From positions 1 through 49,659 of the forward strand of contig JAIEOU010000002.1 in the NCBI GenBank assembly GCA_019750255.1: a stretch of DNA of 49,659 nt, written 5' to 3'. Made by a program: the position numbers and the translations under genes. The first letter of the stretch is position 1; the number at the start of each line of letters is the position of its first letter. This DNA comes from Patescibacteria group bacterium (GTDB lineage: Bacteria > Patescibacteriota > Minisyncoccia > Phycocordibacterales > UBA918). Shown piece by piece: positions 1-7,993 of the stretch. The notes under the pieces are model-generated. The model was not told where the DNA came from. It saw only the letters and a list, made by a program, of their open reading frames with translations, and did not search any database.

Positions 1-39
1 AATCTGTTCACGTTCGCTAGGCGATAGTTGCTGGTACAT
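1..39 (-). CDS. 5' end of a gene leaving the window; possible IS30-type HTH protein
   Basis: Only the first 13 codons are visible, reading MYQQLSPSEREQI on the minus strand. This resembles the N-terminus of IS30-family transposases and related HTH_38 proteins (pattern LTxxERxxI). A TAAGAT box lies 6 nt before the ATG, consistent with the leaderless promoters seen elsewhere in the window. Too short for a firm family call. Confidence 0.4.
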   Translation of the reverse strand, partial: MYQQLSPSEREQI

Positions 40-154
40 GGTTGTATCTTAACGTGCGGTTGGGGGTTGAGAGTGGCCTATTACCTAGTTGTCTCACGTA
101 TCGTCTTGTTGTAGAGTGAGCGTTGCTTTGACGTGTTTCAGGGAGAATCGCGTG

Positions 155-301
155 ATGATAGTCCAAAGTATTTTGAGTAGTCTAGGTGTGTCGCCGGAGG
201 CATACTCCAAGGATTGGTGGGCGCTTGTGCGCCTAGGAGAGATATTCGCAATAGTGCCCGTATGTTCGCTTCTGCTCCTCCTGCTCGGCTTTATTTCCTA
301 A
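155..301 (+). CDS. Small membrane protein, unknown function
   Basis: A 48-residue protein starting MIVQSILSSLGVSPEAY, with one C-terminal hydrophobic segment (IFAIVPVCSLLLLLLGFIS). I chose the ATG at 155 because a GGGAGA Shine-Dalgarno-like sequence sits about 8 nt upstream. A TTG start at 89 would add 22 unremarkable residues. It is followed directly by a strong hairpin terminator, which supports a real transcription unit. No family recognised. Confidence 0.5.
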   Translation: MIVQSILSSLGVSPEAYSKDWWALVRLGEIFAIVPVCSLLLLLLGFIS

Positions 302-317
302 GCGGAGAAGACATAAT

Positions 318-348
318 GGGGACCGCTGAGCAGTGCTTAGCGGTCCCC
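318..348 (+). terminator. Rho-independent terminator
   Basis: A 10-bp perfect stem, GGGGACCGCT paired with AGCGGTCCCC, with an 11-nt loop and a pyrimidine-rich tail (GTTCCTTT). It ends the small gene at 155-301. Confidence 0.85.
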
Positions 349-420
349 GTTCCTTTATACCTTGTCTCATAAAATGTTTTGTAGTACCCTGCGGTTTGCA
401 TAGTACAAGGAAGCAACATT

Positions 421-666
421 GTGGATGAAGTCACCACAGAGCGCACCCTCATTCTTCCGTCTGCAGTAAAATTTCACGGCTTCGGTTGTGCGGCAGCACA
501 AATCGTAACTGGAATGTTTGCCTGGCATTTTCTGCCATGGTGGGGTGCGGTCCTTGCCGGTTGGATTGGAGGTTCGGTCTTGTACGTCGCGGGACTGTGC
601 TTAATATGTTTGTGTCTGCCAATGGCAGAACGAGGTGTCGACAAAGACACCACCGACGTTAATTAG
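421..666 (+). CDS. Small two-TM membrane protein, unknown function
   Basis: 81 residues with a GTG start; an AAGGAAG ribosome-binding sequence lies 6 nt upstream. Two hydrophobic stretches (about residues 22-42 and 46-66) suggest two membrane helices, with a charged C-terminal tail (RGVDKDTTDVN). The stop codon overlaps the first base of a terminator stem. The family is not recognised. Confidence 0.6.
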   Translation: MDEVTTERTLILPSAVKFHGFGCAAAQIVTGMFAWHFLPWWGAVLAGWIGGSVLYVAGLCLICLCLPMAERGVDKDTTDVN

Positions 667-694
667 GGCCGGACTGCATAAAGCAGCCCGGCCC
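666..694 (+). terminator. Rho-independent terminator
   Basis: GGGCCGG pairs with CCGGCCC, with an inner CTGC/GCAG helix. The stem begins inside the stop codon of the upstream gene. The T-tail is weak (AATGTT). Confidence 0.7.
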
Positions 695-717
695 AATGTT
701 ATGTCCTGCTGTGGTCG

Positions 718-1293
718 TTATGCCTTGCTCACGCGTTCTGTATAGAGCCCAGTGTCGGTATTGATCGCCACCACATCACCTTCATTGATAAACATTGGTA
801 CCATAAGCGTCGCGCCCGTTTCAAGGGTTACCTCCTTCTGTGCCCCTGATGAAGTATTACCCTTTACCGCTTCCATGGCTTCTTTTACTTTGAGCTCCAC
901 CTTGATAGGGAACTTGAGACCGATGATTTCTTCATCGTATACCACCGCGCTGTAGTCATTGCGCTCCTTCATAAATTTCCCCTGATCACCAATCAAATCG
1001 TCGGTCAGGGCAAAACGGTCGCCTGGCTGTCCGGTTGTATGAAACCAGTATTCATTTGATTTTCGATAAATAAACGTTACGGTTTTGGCTTCGAGGTCTG
1101 CTTCCTCAGCTACTTCGTTAACGTGGAAGGTGTTTTCGATAACGCGGCCAGACTTAAGTCCTTTGAGTTTGGTGATATTCACGGGCTTGCGCTGTTGCTT
1201 ACGAAAGACATGGTAGGAGAGCACGAGACATGGCTCATCGTTAAAGATGATGACTTTTTTCGGAGTAATTTCGTTATAGGAAAGGATGGCCAT
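718..1293 (-). CDS. efp: Elongation factor P
   Basis: A 191-residue protein with the usual EF-P order: KOW-like N-terminal domain (residues 1-65), central OB domain and C-terminal OB domain. EF-P binds between the P and E sites and relieves ribosome stalling at proline runs. The start is the ATG at 1293, giving MAILSYNEITPKKV, the normal EF-P N-terminus; the longer frame adds 41 residues lying over the divergent promoter region. The domain I loop is unusual. The position of the modified Lys/Arg 34 (PGKG in E. coli) is Gln here, within RKQQRKPVN, so classic lysylation or rhamnosylation at that site is not possible. It is divergent from the sigma factor gene at 1341. Confidence 0.93.
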   Translation of the reverse strand: MAILSYNEITPKKVIIFNDEPCLVLSYHVFRKQQRKPVNITKLKGLKSGRVIENTFHVNEVAEEADLEAKTVTFIYRKSNEYWFHTTGQPGDRFALTDDLIGDQGKFMKERNDYSAVVYDEEIIGLKFPIKVELKVKEAMEAVKGNTSSGAQKEVTLETGATLMVPMFINEGDVVAINTDTGLYTERVSKA

Positions 1294-1340
1294 AAATTGT
1301 GCTATGATGGGCTGATAACGCGTTCCCGATACTACCATAT

Positions 1341-1928
1341 ATGTTCGGTCTTTCAACTGATAATCCGAATGAACTAGGCGATGAGGTCCTCTTGGCCCGC
1401 TCCCGGGTCGAGCCATGGCTGTTTACATTTATTGTTGAGCGCTACGAAGCGCCGTTTGTACGCAAAGTGCGCGGCATTATCCGCGACGAGCGTGATGTCG
1501 AGGAGGTAGTGCAGGACTGTTTTGTAAAGATTTATGTAAAGGCTGATACCTTTGTTCCGCAAGCGGGTGCGACGTTTTCTTCCTGGGCGTACCGCATTTT
1601 GCTCAATACCGCCTTTACCCGCTACCAAAAACTCCGCAAGGAAGGGGAGCGCTTCCTCGCTACCGACCCCGAGTTCATGGAATTCATTGCGGTCGAGGAG
1701 CAGCTGCAGGTAATCAATATCGACAGGGACGCTATCGAGCGCGTGCTCGCGCGCTTACCGGGCGCACTGGCGCACGTGTTGCGGCTTCATTACCTCGAGC
1801 GCTGGTCGCACCGGGATATTGGTGAGTCGCTGGGGGAAAACGAAGGAACGATTAAAGCCAGAATCCACCGGGCTAAGGCGGCTTTTCGCAAGGCGGTGGG
1901 TAAGAAGGAGGCCGAGTCGCTTTTATAA
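1341..1928 (+). CDS. ECF-type RNA polymerase sigma factor
   Basis: 195 residues with the two-domain plan of extracytoplasmic-function sigma factors. Region 2 is near residues 25-80 (RYEAPFVRKVRGIIRDERDV, then VQDCFVKIY and FSSWAYRI), and region 4 helix-turn-helix is near 130-185 (LPGALAHVLRLHYLE, then IGESLGENEGTIKARIHRAK). It would redirect RNA polymerase to alternative promoters. No anti-sigma gene is recognisable next to it, although the small membrane protein at 1974 follows in the same direction. Confidence 0.88.
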   Translation: MFGLSTDNPNELGDEVLLARSRVEPWLFTFIVERYEAPFVRKVRGIIRDERDVEEVVQDCFVKIYVKADTFVPQAGATFSSWAYRILLNTAFTRYQKLRKEGERFLATDPEFMEFIAVEEQLQVINIDRDAIERVLARLPGALAHVLRLHYLERWSHRDIGESLGENEGTIKARIHRAKAAFRKAVGKKEAESLL

Positions 1929-1973
1929 CCACTCACGTAACTTTAGGAATAGCGTCATCGTTATACTTGGTAT

Positions 1974-2321
1974 ATGGCAACCATCACAACAAAAAGCCTC
2001 AAGCGTCGCATTATGTACCGTGTGTATATGAGTTTTGTGATTTCAATTGCCGAGCATCGTTATTTCTGGCAGGGTTTCTTGTTTGGTGGGTGTCTCGCGC
2101 TCTTTGGACGCCTCGTGCACGTGGCCGCTGTGGCTGACAATGTCCTTTCAACGCCACTGCGCCAGTTACCCAGCTACACCGCCAATGTGTTTGAACATGC
2201 CTTTACGAGCGGGGAGTTTCTCACCATCTTGGCTACCCTGGTTATGCTGACTGTCGGAGTATCGTTTATACGCGCATTTTTGCGCCTTACGGTACTCGAC
2301 CGGACCGGGCGGATGGCGTAG
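1974..2321 (+). CDS. Membrane protein, unknown function
   Basis: 115 residues with two hydrophobic segments (about 33-53 and 82-103). A TATACT -10 box at 1962-1967 ends 6 nt before the ATG, so the mRNA is probably leaderless. Its place 45 bp downstream of the sigma factor raises the possibility of a membrane partner, but there is no anti-sigma signature. Family not recognised. Confidence 0.6.
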   Translation: MATITTKSLKRRIMYRVYMSFVISIAEHRYFWQGFLFGGCLALFGRLVHVAAVADNVLSTPLRQLPSYTANVFEHAFTSGEFLTILATLVMLTVGVSFIRAFLRLTVLDRTGRMA

Positions 2322-2345
2322 ATTGGGGGTGAGCTCAAAGAAAAC

Positions 2346-2374
2346 AGCGGGCGGCCCCATTGGGGCCGCCCGCT
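2346..2374. terminator. Bidirectional terminator between convergent genes
   Basis: A 13-bp perfect stem (AGCGGGCGGCCCC with its complement) and an ATT loop. T-rich tails follow on both strands, so it can end both the membrane protein gene and recA. Confidence 0.9.
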
Positions 2375-2389
2375 ATTTTCTTTGCCTAT

Positions 2390-3532
2390 TTAATCCTCGG
2401 CCGGCGCCTCACCATCATCCTCAGGGGCGCTGCGAGGCTTACTTGCTACAACCGACGCATCACTTTTAAGGGCTTTGCGGATGTGTGCGAGGAGTTCAGT
2501 CGAGAGCTTTGGGTTCTCTCGCAAGAAGGTGCGCGATGCGTCATAACCGCGACCAAGCTTAACCTCGGCACTGTCGTCACCCCCAGGAGGGAGGTAGCTG
2601 TATGACGAGCCTGACTTGCGCACAAACTTATATTTCTCCCCAAGTGCCAATAATTCACCCTCACTTGAAATACCTTCACCGTAAATAAGGTCAAACTCAG
2701 TAGTGCGGAATGGGGAAGCGACCTTATTCTTGACCACTTTCACCCGGTGGCGACCTCCGACTACCTCCTCGCCCTTTTTAATCTGGGCGATGCGGCGAAT
2801 ATCAAGACGGACAGACGTGTAAAACTTAAGCGCCTTTCCGCCCGGGGTAGTCTCTGGGTTACCAAACATTACTCCCACCTGCATACGGATTTGGTTAATA
2901 AAGATAACCACTGTCTTGCTCTTGGCTACTATACCAGTGAGCTTGCGCAGCGCCTGGCTCATAAGACGCGCCTGCTTACCCACGTGGTGAGCACCCATGG
3001 CGCCCTCGATTTCATCCTTTGGGGTAAGGGCGGCGACTGAGTCGATTACAATCACATCAAGCTTGCCCGAGCGGACGAGCGATTCAACAATTTCGAGTGC
3101 CTGTTCGCCATTATCTGGCTGTGAAATAAGCAGCTCTTCAAGCTTTACTCCGAGATTCTCGGCGTATTCGGGGTCCATGGCGTGCTCGGCGTCGATAAAG
3201 GCACAGATACCACCAAGCTTTTGCGCCTCGGCAATTGCATGCAGTGAAAGCGTGGTCTTGCCCGATGATTCAGGGCCAAAGATTTCGAGAATACGACCAC
3301 GAGGGTAGCCGCCGATGCCGAGCGCGTCATCAAGCCCTACCGAACCAGAGGGAATGGCATCGATATCGACCTTCTTGCTCTCGTCGAGCGTCATGATGGA
3401 GTCATCACCAAATTTGGTTTTGATGGAGCGGAGTGTTTCCGCAATTGAGGCGATACCGCCGGCGTGCTTGCTGGCAACATCCTTCGCTGCTCCCGTTGCC
3501 TTCAGTGGTTTGTCAGCTTTTTTCTTTACCAT
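2390..3532 (-). CDS. recA: Recombinase RecA
   Basis: 380 residues, slightly longer than the usual ~350. The protein polymerises on single-stranded DNA and catalyses strand exchange. Visible are the Walker A motif GPESSGKTT (about residue 85), the Walker B region [11 protein letters not shown], the L2 region [19 protein letters not shown] and the C-terminal domain ending in an acidic tail ([12 protein letters not shown]). The N-terminus has a lysine- and alanine-rich extension ([17 protein letters not shown]). It forms a minus-strand cluster with the membrane protein at 3553 and ftsK. Confidence 0.97.
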   Translation of the reverse strand: MVKKKADKPLKATGAAKDVASKHAGGIASIAETLRSIKTKFGDDSIMTLDESKKVDIDAIPSGSVGLDDALGIGGYPRGRILEIFGPESSGKTTLSLHAIAEAQKLGGICAFIDAEHAMDPEYAENLGVKLEELLISQPDNGEQALEIVESLVRSGKLDVIVIDSVAALTPKDEIEGAMGAHHVGKQARLMSQALRKLTGIVAKSKTVVIFINQIRMQVGVMFGNPETTPGGKALKFYTSVRLDIRRIAQIKKGEEVVGGRHRVKVVKNKVASPFRTTEFDLIYGEGISSEGELLALGEKYKFVRKSGSSYSYLPPGGDDSAEVKLGRGYDASRTFLRENPKLSTELLAHIRKALKSDASVVASKPRSAPEDDGEAPAED

Positions 3533-3552
3533 AGGTTAACCGTGAACAAAGA

Positions 3553-3924
3553 TTATTTATATAAAGTGCCCGGCATGAACACGAACTCGCGTTCGAGGCT
3601 GGTCTTCCGACCATAGCGATCCTCGGCGGTGAGGGTAGCTATAGTATAGCCGTTTTCGAGCACGAGCGCCTCTTTGAAATGGCCATCGCGGTCGGTATAG
3701 ATGAGGCGATCATTGAGCCACAGGCGAGTAATATTTTGGGCATTACCGACTAGGGTGACAACTGGTTGGTTGTGTCGGCCCGGATGGGTAGGATCAAGGG
3801 TAATCTGGGGCCCGAGGATGAGAAAACGGGCTTGGAAGACGACATATAAGAACACAAGACAGAGGCCAAAAAGACTCAGAGAGAAGCCAAGGAGCGTGCG
3901 TAGGGTGATGGTGGTGCGGAGCAT
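3553..3924 (-). CDS. Membrane-anchored protein with a beta-sandwich-like domain
   Basis: 123 residues. One N-terminal transmembrane helix (LLGFSLSLFGLCLVFLYVVF) is followed by an extracellular part with ITLDPTHPG, LVGNAQNITRLWLNDR and FKEALVLENGYTIATLTAED. That pattern resembles the glucodextranase-B or Big-like beta-sandwich domains often found in CPR surface proteins. It lies between recA and ftsK on the same strand with short gaps. Function unknown. Confidence 0.7.
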   Translation of the reverse strand: MLRTTITLRTLLGFSLSLFGLCLVFLYVVFQARFLILGPQITLDPTHPGRHNQPVVTLVGNAQNITRLWLNDRLIYTDRDGHFKEALVLENGYTIATLTAEDRYGRKTSLEREFVFMPGTLYK

Positions 3925-3947
3925 GGGGAAACAGAGTAGATGCTTAT

Positions 3948-6149
3948 TTAGAAGCGCTCAAGACCATCAGGAGCATCATCTTGTACACGTTCCGTGCGGC
4001 CACTAATGATTTCGCGACCTTTTGAGCCATTTTCCGGTCCAATCACTCCGTTCTCTTCGAGTAGGTCAACCAGGCGAGCGGCGCGAGAGTAGCCAATGCG
4101 CAACTTGCGCTGCAAGTACGAGGTCGAAGCCTTACCCGCCTCCATCACCGCTGCCTTGGCGTCATCGTAGAGCTCATCGTCCTCGCCGCTATCGTCCCCA
4201 ATGAGTGACTTGATAAAGGCATCGCCTGAGCCGCCATCTTTCTCGTCAAGGTTAATGGTATCGAGACTGTGAACGGCTTGGTCCTTAAGATAGGCCACTA
4301 CAGCCTTGATTTCCTCCTCTGGTACGAAGGCTGACTGGAGACGGAGAGGTTTTGGTGAATCACTCGAGAGGTAGAGCATGTCACCCTTTCCAAGAAGTTT
4401 ATCAGCACCCACCTGGTCGAGAATGGTGCGAGAGTCAATTTGTGAGGCGACGTTAAGCGCAATACGGGTAGGGATGTTGGCCTTAATGGTACCGGTGATG
4501 ACGTTTACCGATGGTCGCTGGGTAGCGAGGATGAGGTGGATGCCCACCGCGCGACTCATCTGGGCCAAGCGCACAATCAGTGCCTCAAGCTCCCGTGGGT
4601 AGGCAAGCATCAGGTCAGCGAGCTCATCCATAATAATGACTATATATGGTAGCGGCTCAGGCAGGCTCGATTGGTCTTCTTCAAGTGACCCGTTCTTCTC
4701 CCAGACCTTCTTGGCTGGTTGGTAGACCTTTTCGTGGTACGAATCGATATTCTGAATCTTTTCCGACTGGAGAATGTCATAGCGTCGTTCCATTTCCTTC
4801 ACCGCCCACTTGAGCATGAGGAGGGTTTTTTTAGCCTCGGTGATGACTGGGGTAAGGAGGTGGGGAATGCCTTCATAGAGGGTGAGTTCCACCCGCTTCG
4901 GGTCAACCATGAGAAAGCGTAGTTGGTCGGGTGAATTGCGGAAGAGGAGAGAAAGGATGAGGTTGTGGATGAGGGCGGACTTTCCCGAACCAGTGGTACC
5001 GGCAATGAGAGCGTGCGGCATCCGGGCAACGTTCGCAAAGTGCACCGCTCCAGCTACATCCTTCCCGAGCGCCACGAGGAGTGGACGGGGTGAGTCGGTG
5101 TATTCCGGGTTCGCCAGCAGGGAAGCGAGACCGATGGTTGAGCGTACGGCATTTGGCACCTCAATACCCACGAGTGCCTTCCCGGGAATTGGGGCCTCGA
5201 CGCGGATGGAGCTCGCGCGCAGGGCGAGCTGGAGCTCTTGCTGCAGTGCCACGATGCGTGAGATGCGGACACCTTGAGCGGGCTTGAGGGCGTAGCGAGT
5301 GATGGTCGGACCACTCTCAACGGCATCCATTTCAATACTGATACCGAAGTCCCGAAGCGTGCGCTTAATAATGAGTGAGTTGCTCTTCACGTCACCGGCT
5401 TGCGGCTTCCCTTTGTCCTTCCCAAGAATGGAAAGGGAGGGTGGTACATAGTGTCCACTAAAGTGTTTTATAACGATGTCGCCTTTGAGCGAACCAAAGC
5501 TGTCAGCCATCTTCTTCAGGGTCCCCGGCTTGTCTTCCTTCTCCTCCTCTTCATCGAATTCTTCTGGCTGCGCACCCGCTTTCGAGTTGGCGATTGGTGG
5601 GAGGTTTAGCTCATCAAGGAAATCATCTCCAAGCTCATCGTCCTCTAGGTCAGCCTTGGCCCCAAAGCGGGGGAAGCTGAGTCCGGTATTGAGTAACAGG
5701 AAGGTGCCGATAAGACTAATGGCTCCGATAACCACACCAGCAACCGCTGTCCCAAACAGCATCACAAACGGCCAGTTGATAGAGAAGGCGACCATCCCGC
5801 CGAGTCCGGCACTATAGAGCTCAAGTCCGCAGAGGATAGAGAAAAAGAGGAGCGCAATTCCTACCATCTTGGCAGCGCTTATCCGCTTGTCCTCCCGTGG
5901 GCGTAGAAGCACCACCACATATAAGAAGGAAGCAACCGGGGCGAGCCACGCCCCCGTTCCAAAGAGATAGCGGAGTGCAAGCGCGCTATAGGTTCCCGCC
6001 ATCCCGGCGTACGAGAGAAGTGACAGGAGAAAGAATATACCAACGACACCAACCAAGACCGCCGCAATGGCCTGCCGTGCGCCCGACGAAAGATCGTCAA
6101 ACATCGGTTGGCGCTCCTTTACCTCAGGAAGTTTTCGTTTTCGAGACAT
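3948..6149 (-). CDS. ftsK: DNA translocase FtsK/SpoIIIE
   Basis: 733 residues. Four to five N-terminal membrane helices (residues 20-175) are followed by an acidic linker, then the motor. Walker A is IAGTTGSGKSALIHN (about residue 385) and Walker B is YIVIIMDELADLM. The C-terminal gamma winged-helix domain, which reads KOPS-like motifs, is present (YLQRKLRIGYSRAARLVD). The motor pumps the chromosome through the closing septum. A TACTAA box about 8 nt before the ATG fits the leaderless pattern of the genome. Confidence 0.95.
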   Translation of the reverse strand: MSRKRKLPEVKERQPMFDDLSSGARQAIAAVLVGVVGIFFLLSLLSYAGMAGTYSALALRYLFGTGAWLAPVASFLYVVVLLRPREDKRISAAKMVGIALLFFSILCGLELYSAGLGGMVAFSINWPFVMLFGTAVAGVVIGAISLIGTFLLLNTGLSFPRFGAKADLEDDELGDDFLDELNLPPIANSKAGAQPEEFDEEEEKEDKPGTLKKMADSFGSLKGDIVIKHFSGHYVPPSLSILGKDKGKPQAGDVKSNSLIIKRTLRDFGISIEMDAVESGPTITRYALKPAQGVRISRIVALQQELQLALRASSIRVEAPIPGKALVGIEVPNAVRSTIGLASLLANPEYTDSPRPLLVALGKDVAGAVHFANVARMPHALIAGTTGSGKSALIHNLILSLLFRNSPDQLRFLMVDPKRVELTLYEGIPHLLTPVITEAKKTLLMLKWAVKEMERRYDILQSEKIQNIDSYHEKVYQPAKKVWEKNGSLEEDQSSLPEPLPYIVIIMDELADLMLAYPRELEALIVRLAQMSRAVGIHLILATQRPSVNVITGTIKANIPTRIALNVASQIDSRTILDQVGADKLLGKGDMLYLSSDSPKPLRLQSAFVPEEEIKAVVAYLKDQAVHSLDTINLDEKDGGSGDAFIKSLIGDDSGEDDELYDDAKAAVMEAGKASTSYLQRKLRIGYSRAARLVDLLEENGVIGPENGSKGREIISGRTERVQDDAPDGLERF

Positions 6150-6266
6150 ACAGAAAATTAGTACCTATGCGCCACCCATGAGCGCACCAGATACCGGACA
6201 TAATACCACGGTACTTTAAGCCTCGTTTATACAGATGCACGGTATCCTTCGTGATAAAGGCAGGGG

Positions 6267-6294
6267 TTGCAAAAGACGAAGATGTCCTTATAGT
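6267..6294 (+). promoter_or_regulatory. Promoter of the HTH regulator gene
   Basis: TTGCAA (6267-6272) and TATAGT (6289-6294) with 16-nt spacing. The -10 box lies inside the left half of the inverted repeat at 6282-6361, so a repressor bound there would block RNA polymerase. Confidence 0.65.
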
Positions 6295-6361
6295 AGAAGG
6301 ACAAACGTAGTGTCCGCGACAAACCTCACTGACTTTTATACATCAAAGACTATAAGGACAT
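6282..6361. promoter_or_regulatory. Inverted-repeat operator with four TGTCC/GGACA half-sites
   Basis: A 13-bp perfect inverted repeat, ATGTCCTTATAGT at 6282-6294 and ACTATAAGGACAT at 6349-6361, brackets an inner pair GGACA (6299-6303) and TGTCC (6311-6315). The right outer half overlaps the start codon of the downstream HTH gene. The layout suggests autoregulation. Confidence 0.6.
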
Positions 6362-7097
6362 GCCACCCCACACAGTAAAGGACAGCTATCTTAATATCAA
6401 AAAACTGTCTCATAGTAATGAGTACTATAACAGCGTCTTTAAAAAGACAGAAAGGCTAATATCAGTCATGTTCTATGTCTTGTCCTATGTTGAGGACACG
6501 CCTCGCTCTAAAGTACACGTCGATAAGCTCACCGAGCGGGGAATGGCGCTCTATGAGACAGCCCTGTCTTCTTTGTCGTGGACCGAGCCCTCAGCCGCCG
6601 AACGCCTGGAGGTCTTGCAACAGTCGGTAGTCGCGCTTGAGGGTGCCTTGCGTATCGCTGCCGGTGCGCGCGTGCTTACGGATGAACTCCTCGCCGTCCT
6701 GCTCGAATCGACCGACACTATCACCCGGTACATCAAACACCACTACTTTGAATCCACCACGACTCGGCAACCGGCTGCTGACATAGGACGGGCCGACCGA
6801 CCGGCAGCCGTCGTACGGCCAATCGCCCGTAGCCCTCGAGTGCAAACGCGCGTCGCAATTCCTGCTGGGGACATTAGCTCTGACGCCCATCTCGTCTATA
6901 GCCAGTTAACCGATCGTGGCGAGCGCATAAAGACAGTCCTTGAGGCAAAACCCGAAGCGACAATCAAAGACATAGCCGAGATTATTACGGACGTTAGTGA
7001 AAAAACTATCCAACGCGAGCTCACGAGTCTTATAGAAAAAGGACAAGTAATAAGACAAGGCGAACGTCGCTGGTCGAAGTACTCAGTTGCTAAGTAA
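6360..7097 (+). CDS. Helical protein with C-terminal winged-helix DNA-binding domain
   Basis: 245 residues. The N-terminal half (1-125) is predicted helical, with SNEYYNSVFKKTERLISVMF, a pattern I associate with a common uncharacterised CPR regulator family. A basic, proline-rich linker follows, then a DeoR-like winged helix (ERIKTVLEAKPEATIKDIAE and EKTIQRELTSLIEKGQVIR). No Shine-Dalgarno sits at a useful distance: AAGGA is only 1 nt from the ATG. Its promoter carries a symmetrical operator, so it probably represses itself. The ligand and target genes are unknown. Confidence 0.75.
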   Translation: MPPHTVKDSYLNIKKLSHSNEYYNSVFKKTERLISVMFYVLSYVEDTPRSKVHVDKLTERGMALYETALSSLSWTEPSAAERLEVLQQSVVALEGALRIAAGARVLTDELLAVLLESTDTITRYIKHHYFESTTTRQPAADIGRADRPAAVVRPIARSPRVQTRVAIPAGDISSDAHLVYSQLTDRGERIKTVLEAKPEATIKDIAEIITDVSEKTIQRELTSLIEKGQVIRQGERRWSKYSVAK

Positions 7098-7942
7098 TTG
7101 AAGGTAAAGGACTATGATGAGGTGTCGCTTAAGAGAATAAAAAAGACCTTTGGTGGTTGAAGGTGGGGAGTGGGTGGAAGTTCCTTCTTGACCTTTATGG
7201 TTCTCTGTCCATGATAAAAACTGGGGTGATTGCGAACAGAAAACGCTTGTTTGCCGTCGGGGCGTTTGTGTTACCTAATACACCATGCCGAGTAAGAAAG
7301 GGTCTAATAGGTCGTCATAACCATCAGATACCGCTTGGGTTTTGTTGACTAGGGGTACGCTCTAGCGTATCGTAGCAACGTTTTCTGCTAGGAAGCCGTG
7401 AGTGTTGTAAGGCAAATTTTCTGCTCTACAATACTCTGGTATCCACATCAGAAAGACCTAACCGCGCACGGAATTGCTATACTGCATTCCATGCGCTCAT
7501 GCGCTGTTTTTAAAAAGATGTGTCCGCGCCGTATCGACTACGGTTCCGCACCATCGTAAGCAAAAACAGCCATGAGGTGTGAATGTTCTTTGTTAGATCT
7601 TCGACTGGAACGTAGTGCCTTCTTATATAGAGAAGTCACCACACCCATAGAAGAGTCGTCGCTACAGGGTAGTTTCGATCTCATATCTTACTCACGTGCA
7701 GTGTCCGCACGGTTGCCTTTTATGTATTCATATATATGAAGCGCAGCACAGTGACACATCCCCGCTTTCCTTTTCCTGTTCGCTAACCGCACGACAGACA
7801 CGCAGTCTTCTCTTAAAGCTAACCTCCACATTCTTTCCTTTACGGGGAAGGGTTGGGAGTTAGTGAATATGCGTCAGTGGCGTGATAACCCACTGGCAAA
7901 TATGAATTAATTCGTATTATCAAATCTTATCAAGGTAAAAGT
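7098..7942. other. Gene-poor stretch with regulatory structure
   Basis: No convincing protein gene. It contains a TATACT promoter box (7478-7483), a nested hairpin (7503-7570), a perfect palindrome TTCATATATATGAA (7727-7740) and two more TGTCCG motifs (7521, 7702) like those at the 6.3 kb operator. It probably includes the upstream control region of the S-layer-like gene. Confidence 0.5.
7490..7575 (+). ncRNA. Candidate structured small RNA
   Basis: Begins about 7 nt after a TATACT box at 7478-7483. GCTGTTTTT (7503-7511) pairs with AAAAACAGC (7562-7570). Inside, GATG/CATC and then CCGTA/TACGG (7529-7543) extend the stem. It resembles no RNA family I can name; it could also be a leader. Confidence 0.35.
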
Positions 7943-7979
7943 CTCTTTAACCAAAGAGCATCGCGTGTTAATCCCACGC
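7943..7979 (+). promoter_or_regulatory. Two hairpins just before the S-layer start codon
   Basis: CTCTTT-AACC-AAAGAG (7943-7958) and GCGTG/CACGC (7963-7979), the second ending 14 nt before the ATG. Stable 5' hairpins of this kind could protect an abundant mRNA. No Shine-Dalgarno is visible between hairpin and start. Confidence 0.5.
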
Positions 7980-7993
7980 ACAAAAATACTTAT

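Noticed and set aside
752-6181. Many plus-strand frames opposite efp, recA and ftsK
   Set aside because: Antisense shadows of clear genes, serine/arginine-rich with no family motifs.
7157-7348. 63-codon open frame
   Set aside because: No promoter or ribosome-binding site, no recognisable composition; it lies in the structured regulatory stretch.
7490-7575. RNase P RNA, tmRNA or SRP RNA
   Set aside because: None of their conserved motifs (GAGGAAAGTCC, tmRNA tag with alanine acceptor, GGAAGGAAGCAGC) is present here or in the other gene-free stretches.
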